This document shows, one piece after another, positions 16,163 to 23,865 of a stretch of DNA of 44,944 bases. Under the pieces are notes generated by a model that saw nothing but the letters and a program-made list of their open reading frames with translations, was not told where the DNA came from and did not search any database. Position 1 is the stretch's first letter. Each line of letters opens with the position of its first letter. The position numbers were made by a program, and so were the translations under genes. This stretch comes from Rhodococcus sp. CH91 (GTDB taxonomy: Bacteria > Actinomycetota > Actinomycetes > Mycobacteriales > Mycobacteriaceae): positions 1-44,944 of the forward strand of contig NZ_JAKFYR010000017.1 of the NCBI RefSeq assembly GCF_022554085.1, given 5' to 3'.

Positions 16163-17560
16163 ATGCCGAAGATCTCCCTCACCGAGTTCACTGCTGCCCG
16201 TGACAGTGGCCGTCCGATCCTGTTGACGGGCGGTGCTGTCGTCACCATGGATCCCACGATCCCGGACCTTGATGCCGGCGACGTCCTGCTCGCCGGCTCG
16301 CGGATCGTCGCGATCGGCCCCGACCTGCGCTCCGAGTCCGAGCACGGGGCCGCGTCGGCGCTCGTCGTCGACACGCGCGGGGCGATCGTCAGCCCCGGCT
16401 TCGTCGACACTCACCGCCACGCCTGGGAAGCGCAATTGCGCCGCAGCATCCCCGACGTCACCGACCTCGGTGAATACGTCATGTCGACCCTGGCCGGCAT
16501 CGCGCCGAACTACACGCCGGAGGACATGTACATCGGCACCCGTCTCGCTGCACTGACCGCACTCGACTCGGGCATCACCACCATGCTCGACTTCTCACAC
16601 AACTCACGCAGCTCCGCGCATTCCGATGCTGCTCTGAATGCGCTCACCGACACCGGAATTCGAGGCGTTCATGCCTCGATGGGTCCGCACTTCGGCGAGT
16701 GGGACCGCCAGTGGCCCAAAGACATGAACCGGTTGGTGAGCGATTTCCACGGCGTCGCGGACGGTCTCGTCACCGTGCGACTGGCCGCCCTGGCCACCGA
16801 CGAGATCGCCGGACCCGCCATTGCCTACGGACCCGAACTCGCCGCTCTCGCTCGCGATCTCGATGTGTGGACGAGCATCGACGCCGTCTTCGGAATCCCC
16901 TCGTCGGAGGCGATCCTGCGCTGGGCCCGACAGGGAATCCTGGATCCGACTCTCACACTGATCCACGCCACCGGCCTGACCTCCGAAGCGTGGACGGCGA
17001 TGGGAGATGCCGGTGTCACGGTCTCGCTCGCCCCGACCTCCGACGCCCAGATCGGTCTCGACACGGCGGTGCCCGCCATCGACGAGGCCCTCTCCGTCGG
17101 GATCCGACCGGGTCTGAGCATCGACGTGGAGGTTGCGCTCGCGAGCGACATGTTCACCCAGATGCGGACCCTGCATGCCATCCAGCGTATGCGCGCCACC
17201 AACGCTGCCTACGCAACGGAGGAAACCCGTAACCGGATCACCACGCGCGACGTCCTCGACTTCGCCACCCTGCAAGGCGCGCATGCCAATGCGCTCGGGC
17301 ACGTCACCGGTTCACTGGCACCGGGCAAGGACGCCGACCTGCTCGTCGTCCGCGCCGACGACGTGAACAACATGCCTCTCAACGACGCCGTCGGCACGCT
17401 CGTGCTCGGCTCCGACGCACGCAACATCGACACCGTCCTCGTCGCCGGCAACCCGCGCAAGTGGGCAGGTTCGCTGGTCGGCGAAGACATCGATGTCCTC
17501 CGCGAGGACGTGATCCGCTCCCGCGGCAACATCACCCGACGAGTGGCGGCAGCACTGTGA
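16163..17560 (+). CDS. Amidohydrolase (TRZ/ATZ-type, cytosine-deaminase-like)
   Basis: A 465-residue metal-dependent hydrolase. Visible: N-terminal composite domain (ILLTGGAVVTMDP), metal HxH in PGFVDTHRHAWEAQL (about 80-88), strand-6 His in TLTLIHATGLT, strand-8 Asp in SIDVEVALASDMF, and C-terminal GSLAPGKDADLLVVRADD. The family deaminates or dehalogenates purines, pyrimidines and triazines. Odd: at strand 5, where relatives usually have a metal His (consensus like SVHVG), this reads WTSIDAVFG, and the usual MGHG turn is replaced by QIGLD; so activity or substrate may differ. It begins 28 bp after the fusion gene and its stop overlaps a GTG of the next gene. Confidence 0.88.
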   Translation: MPKISLTEFTAARDSGRPILLTGGAVVTMDPTIPDLDAGDVLLAGSRIVAIGPDLRSESEHGAASALVVDTRGAIVSPGFVDTHRHAWEAQLRRSIPDVTDLGEYVMSTLAGIAPNYTPEDMYIGTRLAALTALDSGITTMLDFSHNSRSSAHSDAALNALTDTGIRGVHASMGPHFGEWDRQWPKDMNRLVSDFHGVADGLVTVRLAALATDEIAGPAIAYGPELAALARDLDVWTSIDAVFGIPSSEAILRWARQGILDPTLTLIHATGLTSEAWTAMGDAGVTVSLAPTSDAQIGLDTAVPAIDEALSVGIRPGLSIDVEVALASDMFTQMRTLHAIQRMRATNAAYATEETRNRITTRDVLDFATLQGAHANALGHVTGSLAPGKDADLLVVRADDVNNMPLNDAVGTLVLGSDARNIDTVLVAGNPRKWAGSLVGEDIDVLREDVIRSRGNITRRVAAAL

Positions 17561-17583
17561 CGACCCCGAGGGAAGCAAAGGAC

Positions 17584-17835
17584 ATGAAGCGAGCACAGCA
17601 CCCGTTCGTCGGATTATGGGTGACCGCCGATCGGAACATCCGCCAACGTCTCCTCCCGGAGGGACGGTACGTCGAGGCCCGTGGCGGTCGCGAGGCTGCC
17701 TATACCGGCGACTACCGGATCGACGGCACCATGATCTGTTACCGCGACGACACCGGGTTTTCCGCCGACGGCGAATTCCGCGACGACGTCCTGTACCACG
17801 CGGGCATGGTCATGTACCGAGACCCGACCGGCTGA
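17584..17835 (+). CDS. Stand-alone Atu4866-like domain protein
   Basis: An 83-residue protein, essentially one Atu4866-like domain: HPFVGLWVTADRNIRQRLLP, ARGGREAAYTGDYRIDG, ICYRDDTGFSADGEF, LYHAGMVMYRDPTG. The same spaced elements (GxW, RGG, Y-G-Y, YRDD-GF-A-GEF, HAG) end the fusion protein at 15397. It is a small beta-barrel-like fold of unknown function. ATG at 17584 is preferred (MKRAQHPF); a GTG at 17557 overlapping the amidohydrolase stop as GTGA would add nine residues and couple translation. Context implies a joint role with the amidohydrolase. Confidence 0.78.
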   Translation: MKRAQHPFVGLWVTADRNIRQRLLPEGRYVEARGGREAAYTGDYRIDGTMICYRDDTGFSADGEFRDDVLYHAGMVMYRDPTG

Positions 17836-17939
17836 AGCAATCGTCGCTCTGACAGACCGGCATCGGACTCGGCGCGAGATCGCTCGGAAGTGCACACCGT
17901 GACCGCCCCGACGGCGAGTCCACAGCGGTATCCCGACTA

Positions 17940-17957
17940 CGGGTGGTGCACCACCCG
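17940..17957. terminator. Perfect palindrome between convergent genes
   Basis: CGGGTGGTGCACCACCCG is a perfect 18-bp palindrome between the 3' ends of the Atu4866-like gene and the HxlR gene. As a hairpin it would have a 7-bp stem with TGCA loop. A terminator is the simplest reading; a protein-binding site is possible. Confidence 0.4.
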
Positions 17958-18003
17958 AATCCGAAACCGCAGCCGGGCACCGTCGCGGTCGGCGTGGCTG
18001 CGT

Positions 18004-18441
18004 TCAGGCAGTGCGGACGTCGTACTCGCGACGGTGGGTGAGCACCTCGTCCATGTGCGCTTCGGCCCATGTCTTGACGTTGCGCAGCAATTCGCGGAGC
18101 GAGATGCCGAGGTCGGTCAGCTCGTAGGTGACCGTGACGGGCACAGTGGGTGTAACGGTGCGGGTGAGGAGGCCGTCGCGTTCCAGCGACCGCAGCGTCT
18201 GGGTGAGCATCTTCTGGCTGACCCCGGCCAGTTGCCGGGACAGCTCGGAATAACGCAGCGCGCGGGGGCCGTCGTTTCCGGTGCCGCCGGCGGCGGCGTC
18301 ACCACCGAGTGCCGCCAGCGTCAGCGCGACCCATTTGTCGGAGATCCGGTCCAGCAGCTGTCTGCTGGGACAGTCGGCGAGGAATGCGTCGTATTCCACC
18401 TTCGCCTGTGCTCGCTTCTGGGCTGCGGTCGTAGTCGGCAT
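18004..18441 (-). CDS. HxlR family transcriptional regulator
   Basis: A 145-residue winged-helix regulator. The family core is DCPSRQLLDRISDKWVALTL (the single Cys near residue 24 is typical and can be a redox sensor in relatives such as YodB/HypR), followed by LRYSELSRQLAGVSQKMLTQ, TLRSLERDGLLTRTVTPTVP and VTYELTDLGISL. An insertion rich in Gly (GGDAAAGGTGNDGP) sits between the first helices. It is divergent from the quinone reductase at 18562, with a perfect 18-bp palindrome between, so it probably controls that gene in response to electrophiles or quinones. ATG at 18441. Confidence 0.93.
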   Translation of the reverse strand: MPTTTAAQKRAQAKVEYDAFLADCPSRQLLDRISDKWVALTLAALGGDAAAGGTGNDGPRALRYSELSRQLAGVSQKMLTQTLRSLERDGLLTRTVTPTVPVTVTYELTDLGISLRELLRNVKTWAEAHMDEVLTHRREYDVRTA

Positions 18442-18472
18442 GGTTCACCCCGTTCGGGTCCGGTGGTAACCA

Positions 18473-18490
18473 ACGCACTTCGAAGTGCGT
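18473..18490. promoter_or_regulatory. Operator for the HxlR regulator
   Basis: ACGCACTTCGAAGTGCGT is a perfect 18-bp palindrome located 32 bp before the HxlR start and 72 bp before the divergent quinone reductase start. The next bases (AAGTGCGTACTT, 18483-18494) form a second overlapping near-palindrome. Position and symmetry fit an HxlR dimer site. Confidence 0.65.
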
Positions 18491-18561
18491 ACTTCCCCAC
18501 AGAGAGTAGCCCTTCCATCGTGGAGTAGTCACCGATGAATCGAGCTGTGAGGAGTACCCCG

Positions 18562-19479
18562 ATGAGCACTTCCACTTTCCGCGCCGCCGTCGTCCGCCAC
18601 CCCGGAGGACCCGACTCCGTCGATATCGTCGACGTTCCGCTCCGCGAGCCGGGCCCTGGGCAGGTCCGGGTCCGCATCGCGGCCGCGCCGGTCAACCCTG
18701 TGGATCTGGGCGTCGCGGCCGGCTTGTTCCACGACAGGGGGCTGATCCACCAGGCCGAGCACACCGGGCTGGGCTGGGAATTCGCCGGAACGATCGACGC
18801 AGTCGGTCCGGGGGCGCATCTCTCGATCGGTACGCGGGTCGCCGGCCTGGTCGCGGGTTTCGATCGTGACTTCGGCCCCTACGCCGAACAACTCGTCGTG
18901 CCGGCCGCCGACGTCGCCGTGGTGCCCCGGGAAGTGGACCTGATCGCGGCGTCCACCATTCCCCTCAACGGACTTGCAGCAGCCCGGATCGTCGACCTGC
19001 TGGGGGCGGCACCTCGCGATGCCGACCGGTTGCTGATCACCGGCGCCGCCGGTGTCGTCGGCGGATATCTCACCGTCCTCGCTCAGCACCGGGGATGGCG
19101 AGTCACCGGGCTGGCCAGGGCGGGCGACGAAGAGTTCGTCCGGGGTCTCGGCGCCGACTTCACGACGGAGGCCGAACCGGGATGGGACGCGGTCGCCGAT
19201 GCGGCGGCGTTGCAGGAGCGAAGCCTCGCCCTGGTTCGGGACGACGGAATGTTCGTCGGCGTCCGGCCGAACGCAGGTCCTCCCGCCGAACGTGGGATCA
19301 CGGTGGCCGCGGTGGAGGTGCGACCCGACGGCCGGCGCACGCGCGATCTCCTGCTCCGCGCCGCGTCGGGTGGGCTCCCCATCCGGGTGCACGAGATCGT
19401 GCCGCTGGAGAAGGTGGCCGAGGCGCACCGCTCCATGGCCCGCGGCGGCGTGCGTGGCCGACTCGTGCTCATCCCGTGA
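18562..19479 (+). CDS. Zinc-free MDR NADPH:quinone oxidoreductase
   Basis: A 305-residue medium-chain reductase. The N-terminal catalytic domain shows RVRIAAAPVNPVDLGVAAGL and the NADPH site LLITGAAGVVGGYLTVLA, both typical of zinc-free QOR-type enzymes. ATG at 18562 is preceded by GAGGAG; an upstream in-frame ATG at 18535 lacks one. It is divergent from the HxlR regulator. Homologous in type but not closely similar to the reductase at 10297. Likely role: reduction of quinones or reactive enones. Confidence 0.91.
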   Translation: MSTSTFRAAVVRHPGGPDSVDIVDVPLREPGPGQVRVRIAAAPVNPVDLGVAAGLFHDRGLIHQAEHTGLGWEFAGTIDAVGPGAHLSIGTRVAGLVAGFDRDFGPYAEQLVVPAADVAVVPREVDLIAASTIPLNGLAAARIVDLLGAAPRDADRLLITGAAGVVGGYLTVLAQHRGWRVTGLARAGDEEFVRGLGADFTTEAEPGWDAVADAAALQERSLALVRDDGMFVGVRPNAGPPAERGITVAAVEVRPDGRRTRDLLLRAASGGLPIRVHEIVPLEKVAEAHRSMARGGVRGRLVLIP

Positions 19480-19596
19480 ATGCCGATCGGGTGGACCGCC
19501 GACAACCGGTCGGTGTTTCCGTCGTGTCCGCCCACAATTTCCACCGCGGTGATGAAAGGATGCCCGCGTCGAGGGAACAGATCGGAGTCGCCGCGA

Positions 19597-19932
19597 GTGC
19601 CATCAACGTCCGTGTCCGTGAAGGCCGCACGCAAGCGGTTGGGTGAGTTGGTCCGGGAGGTCAACGACGATGCCGTGGCGGTCGAGATCGTCGGCAAGGA
19701 CGAGACGGCTGTGCTGATCTCCCAGGATCGGTATGCGACCTTGCAGGAGGCGACCTTCCTGCTGCGCTCCCCCGAGCTGATGGACAGCCTGCGCCGGGAG
19801 ATGCAGCGCTCGCTGCTCGAGGCCGCTGCAGCGCCGGGCGAATCCGATTCGAGGCCTACGCGCAGCCGCACCGGGACCGAGAAGAAGAACAACCAGAAGA
19901 AGAAGCGCAAGAAGCGTCATCGCTCGCGGTGA
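19597..19932 (+). CDS. Phd/YefM-type antitoxin-like protein, orphan
   Basis: A protein of about 111 residues. VSVKAARKRLGELVREVNDD, then AVAVEIVGKDETAVLISQDR and YATLQEATFLLRSPEL is the Phd/YefM fold: N-terminal DNA-binding half and a helix that normally wraps the toxin. The C-terminus ends with a strongly basic tail (KKNNQKKKRKKRHRSR) not usual for the family. Start: GTG at 19597 with GGAG nine bases upstream; 39 further in-frame residues upstream are unlike the family. No RelE/Doc/PIN toxin gene adjoins it; the next gene converges from the other strand. It may be a solitary regulator or RNA/DNA-binding protein. Confidence 0.75.
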   Translation: MPSTSVSVKAARKRLGELVREVNDDAVAVEIVGKDETAVLISQDRYATLQEATFLLRSPELMDSLRREMQRSLLEAAAAPGESDSRPTRSRTGTEKKNNQKKKRKKRHRSR

Positions 19933-19951
19933 GACCGCACCGCCTGCAGCG

Positions 19952-21529
19952 TCACGAGGCCATCCACAACACCTCGGGCCGGATGGAGCCCATCCCGTAC
20001 ATCTGCACGCCGTGCACACCGTCGCCGAGGACCGCGGCGGGCGCCGTGCGGATGTACCACACGGCGGGAGTGAGGTCGCCGATCCGCCGTTGAGCGATCG
20101 CGTAGGCGGCACTGCGCGCGTCGAGTTCGGCTGCCCGCCGGCCCTCGTCGATGGCCGCGTTCAACGCCGGGTCGTCGAGTCCGGTGAAGTTTCCCGGTGA
20201 GTCGCCGTGGAAGTTCGACCACAACGCGGTATCGGGGTCGACGATCGTGGCAGAGGTGATCGCGACATCGAAATCGTAGGAATTCAGTCTCGGGAGGGCC
20301 GAGGCGAATTCGAGGACCTCGACACGCACGTCGACGCCGTCGAACGCGCTGAGCTGCGCCTGCACGGCTTCGGCGACGGCCTTGTTCTCCACCGAGGTGT
20401 ACGCGAGGAAGGTGAACGACACGGGCTTGCCTTCCGCGGCGAGTTCGTCGAACAACTGTTGCGCCGCCCGGGGATCGTGGGCCGGCATCGGGACGTCGGC
20501 GTGGAACGGTGAGGACTCGTCGAACAGGGTGCGCGGGAGTTCCGCGCGCCCGGAGAAGACCACATCGTTCAGTGCATCGACGTCGATCGCGAGTGCGAGC
20601 GCCCGCCGGGCACGGTCGTCGTCGAAGGGCTTCCGCCGAGTGTTCAGTGCCAGATACTGTCCGCCGCCTGTCGGCTGGACCATCGTGCGAAGTCCGGCGT
20701 CCTCGGCGCGCCCGAGCGTGGCCCAGCTGCCTTCGACGGCAAGCCCCGCCTCCCCGGCGATGACTGCGTTGAGGCGCTGGTTCGTATCACCGTTGTGGAT
20801 CAGTTCGATCCCGTCGAGATAGGGTGCGGGTTCGTATCCCCCATTGCGTTCCAGGATGATCCGGTCCTGGCGCCGCCATTGCGTCATCGTGAACGGGCCT
20901 GCCCCGACCGGCCGTTCGTCGAATGCCTGTCTGCCGCCGTCGAGTGCGGCCGGCGATGCGATCCAGTTCAGGCCGCTCCACACCACCGCCTGCCCGTAGT
21001 GCGGGTTCGGAGCCGCGAGAGTCACCCGCAGCGTCAGCGGACCGGTCACGTCGAGGGCTGCGATCTGGGAGGCCTGGATCAGCGAGGGGGAACCTGCCTC
21101 GGGATCGCGCAGCCGATCCCAGTTGTACCGAATGGCCTCGGCGTCGTATGCGGTTCCGTCGGTGAAGGTCGTCCCCTCGCGCAGTGTCAGCACGAAGGTG
21201 TTTCCCCCGTCCGTGGTCTCGAAGGACTCGGCGAGGACGGGAGTGATCTCGGCGGTCTCGGGGTCGTTGACGAGCAGTGTTCCGTACAGCGCATTGCCCA
21301 GGAGGCTGTTCGACACCCACGCGTTGACGAGGGTCGCCGGATCGAGGGAGCGCGGTTCGCCGCCTTGGACGATGCGCATCGTTCCGCCACGGACGGGGTC
21401 CCCGGCATCGGCGTCCGCGGAGGGCACCGCACCGCCGCTGCCACACGCCGCGACCACGAGAGTCAATGTTGCGGCCAGAACGGCGACCGGAAGCGGCCGC
21501 CGAAGTAGACGGCCCACGCGGTGCAACAT
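19952..21529 (-). CDS. ABC transporter substrate-binding lipoprotein, family 5 (peptide/nickel type)
   Basis: A 525-residue secreted lipoprotein. Signal peptide RRPLPVAVLAATLTLVV with lipobox VAAC (Cys about residue 29). The mature protein is SBP family 5: GGTMRIVQGGEPRSLDPATL, TFVLTLREGTTFTDGTAYDA, and ADVPMPAHDPRAAQQLFDEL near the usual position. These bind peptides, nickel chelates or similar for an ABC importer. ATG at 21529 is preceded by AAGGAG. No permease or ATPase gene is beside it, so the transporter must be elsewhere or the protein acts alone. Divergent from the acyl-CoA synthetase gene. Confidence 0.92.
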   Translation of the reverse strand: MLHRVGRLLRRPLPVAVLAATLTLVVAACGSGGAVPSADADAGDPVRGGTMRIVQGGEPRSLDPATLVNAWVSNSLLGNALYGTLLVNDPETAEITPVLAESFETTDGGNTFVLTLREGTTFTDGTAYDAEAIRYNWDRLRDPEAGSPSLIQASQIAALDVTGPLTLRVTLAAPNPHYGQAVVWSGLNWIASPAALDGGRQAFDERPVGAGPFTMTQWRRQDRIILERNGGYEPAPYLDGIELIHNGDTNQRLNAVIAGEAGLAVEGSWATLGRAEDAGLRTMVQPTGGGQYLALNTRRKPFDDDRARRALALAIDVDALNDVVFSGRAELPRTLFDESSPFHADVPMPAHDPRAAQQLFDELAAEGKPVSFTFLAYTSVENKAVAEAVQAQLSAFDGVDVRVEVLEFASALPRLNSYDFDVAITSATIVDPDTALWSNFHGDSPGNFTGLDDPALNAAIDEGRRAAELDARSAAYAIAQRRIGDLTPAVWYIRTAPAAVLGDGVHGVQMYGMGSIRPEVLWMAS

Positions 21530-21678
21530 CGGGACTCCTTCGCTGGAGCGATTGTGGGAGCGCAACTTCGGCGAGTCGCACTCCGCGGACGAAGACTGGC
21601 CACGACTGTAACGAAACGATACTCTCACACACAAGAATCACCTTCTCGTCGTGCAGATCGAATTTCCCGGAGGTTCCC

Positions 21679-23268
21679 ATGCCAGCATCGACTGCCGAAC
21701 CGGCAGAGATCGCACCGACGCCGACCGCCCACGCCCGGCGCACCCCCGACGCCCCGGCGATCATCATGGGTGAGGGCGGCGTGGTCACCTACCGGGAACT
21801 CGACGACCGGTCCGCACGGTTCGCGACGTATCTGCGCACCCGGGGGCTGACCGTCGGCGACCACATCGCCATCCTCGTCGACAACTCGCCCGCCTTCCTC
21901 GAAGTCGCCTGGGCCGCCCAGCGCTCGGGGCTGTACTACACGGCGATCAACCGGCACCTGCGTACGTCCGAGGTCCAGTACATCCTCGACGATTCCGGCG
22001 CGGCCGCCCTGATCACCACCGCCTCGATGTCCGATGTCATCGACGGTCTCGACTCGGCGGCGATCCGCATCCGGGTGTCCACGGACGGCACGCTCCCCGG
22101 CTTCGACGACTACGACTCGATCCTGGCCGCCCACACGCCGCTACCGCTCGCCGAGTCCGTCGAGGGCCGCGAGATGCTGTACTCGTCGGGAACCACGGGC
22201 CGCCCCAAAGGAGTTCGCAAGCCGCTCCCGGGAAGCCCCTTCGGCGACCCCGCCTCGGCGCCGGCGCTCATCGCCCGAGGCATCGCCGCCCGCGGGATCA
22301 CCGCCGGCAGTGTGTATCTCTCTCCGGCCCCGCTGTACCACGGCTCTCCCCTGGTGTTCTGCATGTCGGCACAGCGTCTCGGTGCCACGGTGGTCGTGAT
22401 GGAACGATTCGATCCGCTCCGGTGCCTCGAACTGATCGAGCGCCATCGCGTGACCTACGCGCAGTTCGTCCCGACGATGTTCGTGCGGATGCTCAAACTC
22501 ACCGACGACGAGCGCGCGCGTCACGACCTGTCGTCCTTGAAGGAGGTCACCCACGGTGCAGCGCCGTGTCCGGTGTCCGTGAAGCACCGGATGATCGAGT
22601 GGATGGGCCCGATCATCCACGAATACTATTCCGGCACCGAAGATGTCGGTGCGACCCAGATCTCGTCGGCCGAATGGCTCACGCACCCGGGCTCGGTGGG
22701 CCGGCCCATGCAGGAATGCCACATCGTCGGCGAGGACGGAGAGGAACTCCCGCCCGGCGAGGTCGGGGTCGTCTATTTCGCCGGAGGACGTCCCTTCGAG
22801 TACCACAACGACCCGGAGAAGACGGCCGGGGTCACCCATCCGAAGGGCTGGCGGACACTCGGAGACATGGGCTATCTGGACGAGGACGGATATCTCTACC
22901 TCACCGACCGTCAGGCCCTGATGATCATCTCGGGTGGAGTGAACATCTACCCGCAGGAAACCGAGAACGTCCTCATCGGGCATCCCGCGGTACTCGACGT
23001 CGCGGTCATCGGAGTACCCGACGAGGACATGGGCGAGGCGGTGAAGGCGGTCGTGCAATTGGTCGATCCCGACACCGCCTCCGGCGCCCTGGCGGCGGAG
23101 TTGCTGGACTACTGCCGTCGCGCACTCGCCGCCTACAAGTGCCCGCGCAGCGTCGACTTCGTCCGCGATCTCCCCCGGGACCCGAACGGCAAGCTCTACA
23201 AACGGCACATCCGGGAGCAGTACTGGGAGGGGCGCGACACGACACGCACGCGGCTCGTCCAGGGCTGA
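21679..23268 (+). CDS. Acyl-CoA synthetase (FadD-like AMP-forming ligase)
   Basis: A 529-residue ANL-superfamily enzyme that activates a carboxylic acid to its acyl-CoA through an acyl-AMP. Motifs: P-loop-like YSSGTTGRPKGV (about 170-182), A5 region YYSGTEDVG, A7 GWRTLGDMGYLDEDG, A8 hinge DRQALMIISGGVNIYPQE, and catalytic Lys in A10 PNGKLYKR. Full length for the family. ATG at 21679 with CGGAGG seven bases upstream. The chain-length or ring specificity cannot be read; relatives in mycobacteria act on fatty acids or steroid side chains. Monocistronic, divergent from the substrate-binding protein. Confidence 0.93.
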   Translation: MPASTAEPAEIAPTPTAHARRTPDAPAIIMGEGGVVTYRELDDRSARFATYLRTRGLTVGDHIAILVDNSPAFLEVAWAAQRSGLYYTAINRHLRTSEVQYILDDSGAAALITTASMSDVIDGLDSAAIRIRVSTDGTLPGFDDYDSILAAHTPLPLAESVEGREMLYSSGTTGRPKGVRKPLPGSPFGDPASAPALIARGIAARGITAGSVYLSPAPLYHGSPLVFCMSAQRLGATVVVMERFDPLRCLELIERHRVTYAQFVPTMFVRMLKLTDDERARHDLSSLKEVTHGAAPCPVSVKHRMIEWMGPIIHEYYSGTEDVGATQISSAEWLTHPGSVGRPMQECHIVGEDGEELPPGEVGVVYFAGGRPFEYHNDPEKTAGVTHPKGWRTLGDMGYLDEDGYLYLTDRQALMIISGGVNIYPQETENVLIGHPAVLDVAVIGVPDEDMGEAVKAVVQLVDPDTASGALAAELLDYCRRALAAYKCPRSVDFVRDLPRDPNGKLYKRHIREQYWEGRDTTRTRLVQG

Positions 23269-23329
23269 TCGGACCGAGCGCAACGACGTCGATGCCGTAC
23301 GACTCCCCCGTGCCGACGCCGGGCTCCGG

Positions 23330-23824
23330 TCAGGTCGGCGTGCCTGCGCGCGCGGTGACCCAGATGGTGATCTCGGCGTGCACGACCTCGGCTCCGGAGG
23401 CGTCCCGCAGGCTCACCGGCACCGTGACCTCGAGTCCGTCCCCGACCTGCGCGAAGTCGGGGATAGCGTCGAGCTCCGCCACCGCACGTAGACCGCTCGT
23501 CGCCTTCGCGAGGTAGCGGGTGGTCATCGCCTTCGGAATCCAGCGGTGCGTCGTCGGCACCGTCGCTTCTGCGAGCAGGCCCATCGCGGTCTCGGCGAGG
23601 TTGCACGCCGCTATCGCGTGGAAGGTCCCGAGATGGTTGTGGACGCCCCACCATTTCGGTGCCCGCACTTCGCATCGGCCCGGTTCGAGGTGGACGACGC
23701 GCGGCAACACGGTCGCGAAGTAGGGCACGCGCAGGCACATGCCCACCGAGAAGAGTGCCGAACCGACCGGATTGCGCGGCAAGCGTGTCCAGGCCCGATA
23801 GGTGGGTGTGATCGCGAGGTCCAT
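23330..23824 (-). CDS. DUF4442 hotdog-fold protein
   Basis: A 164-residue protein with the DUF4442 pattern: RVVHLEPGRCEVRAPKWWGV, then HNHLGTFHAIAACNLAETAM and TTRYLAKATSGLRAVAEL. This is a hotdog fold related to acyl-CoA thioesterases (the HNHLGTxHxxA element corresponds to the active-site helix of PaaI-like enzymes). It may hydrolyse acyl-CoA esters, but activity is unproven for the family. ATG at 23824; a GTG six bases upstream is also possible. It converges with the acyl-CoA synthetase. Confidence 0.85.
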   Translation of the reverse strand: MDLAITPTYRAWTRLPRNPVGSALFSVGMCLRVPYFATVLPRVVHLEPGRCEVRAPKWWGVHNHLGTFHAIAACNLAETAMGLLAEATVPTTHRWIPKAMTTRYLAKATSGLRAVAELDAIPDFAQVGDGLEVTVPVSLRDASGAEVVHAEITIWVTARAGTPT

Positions 23825-23865
23825 CACCACACCCTACTCGGCGGTAAGTTATCCGGTGCCGGCGG

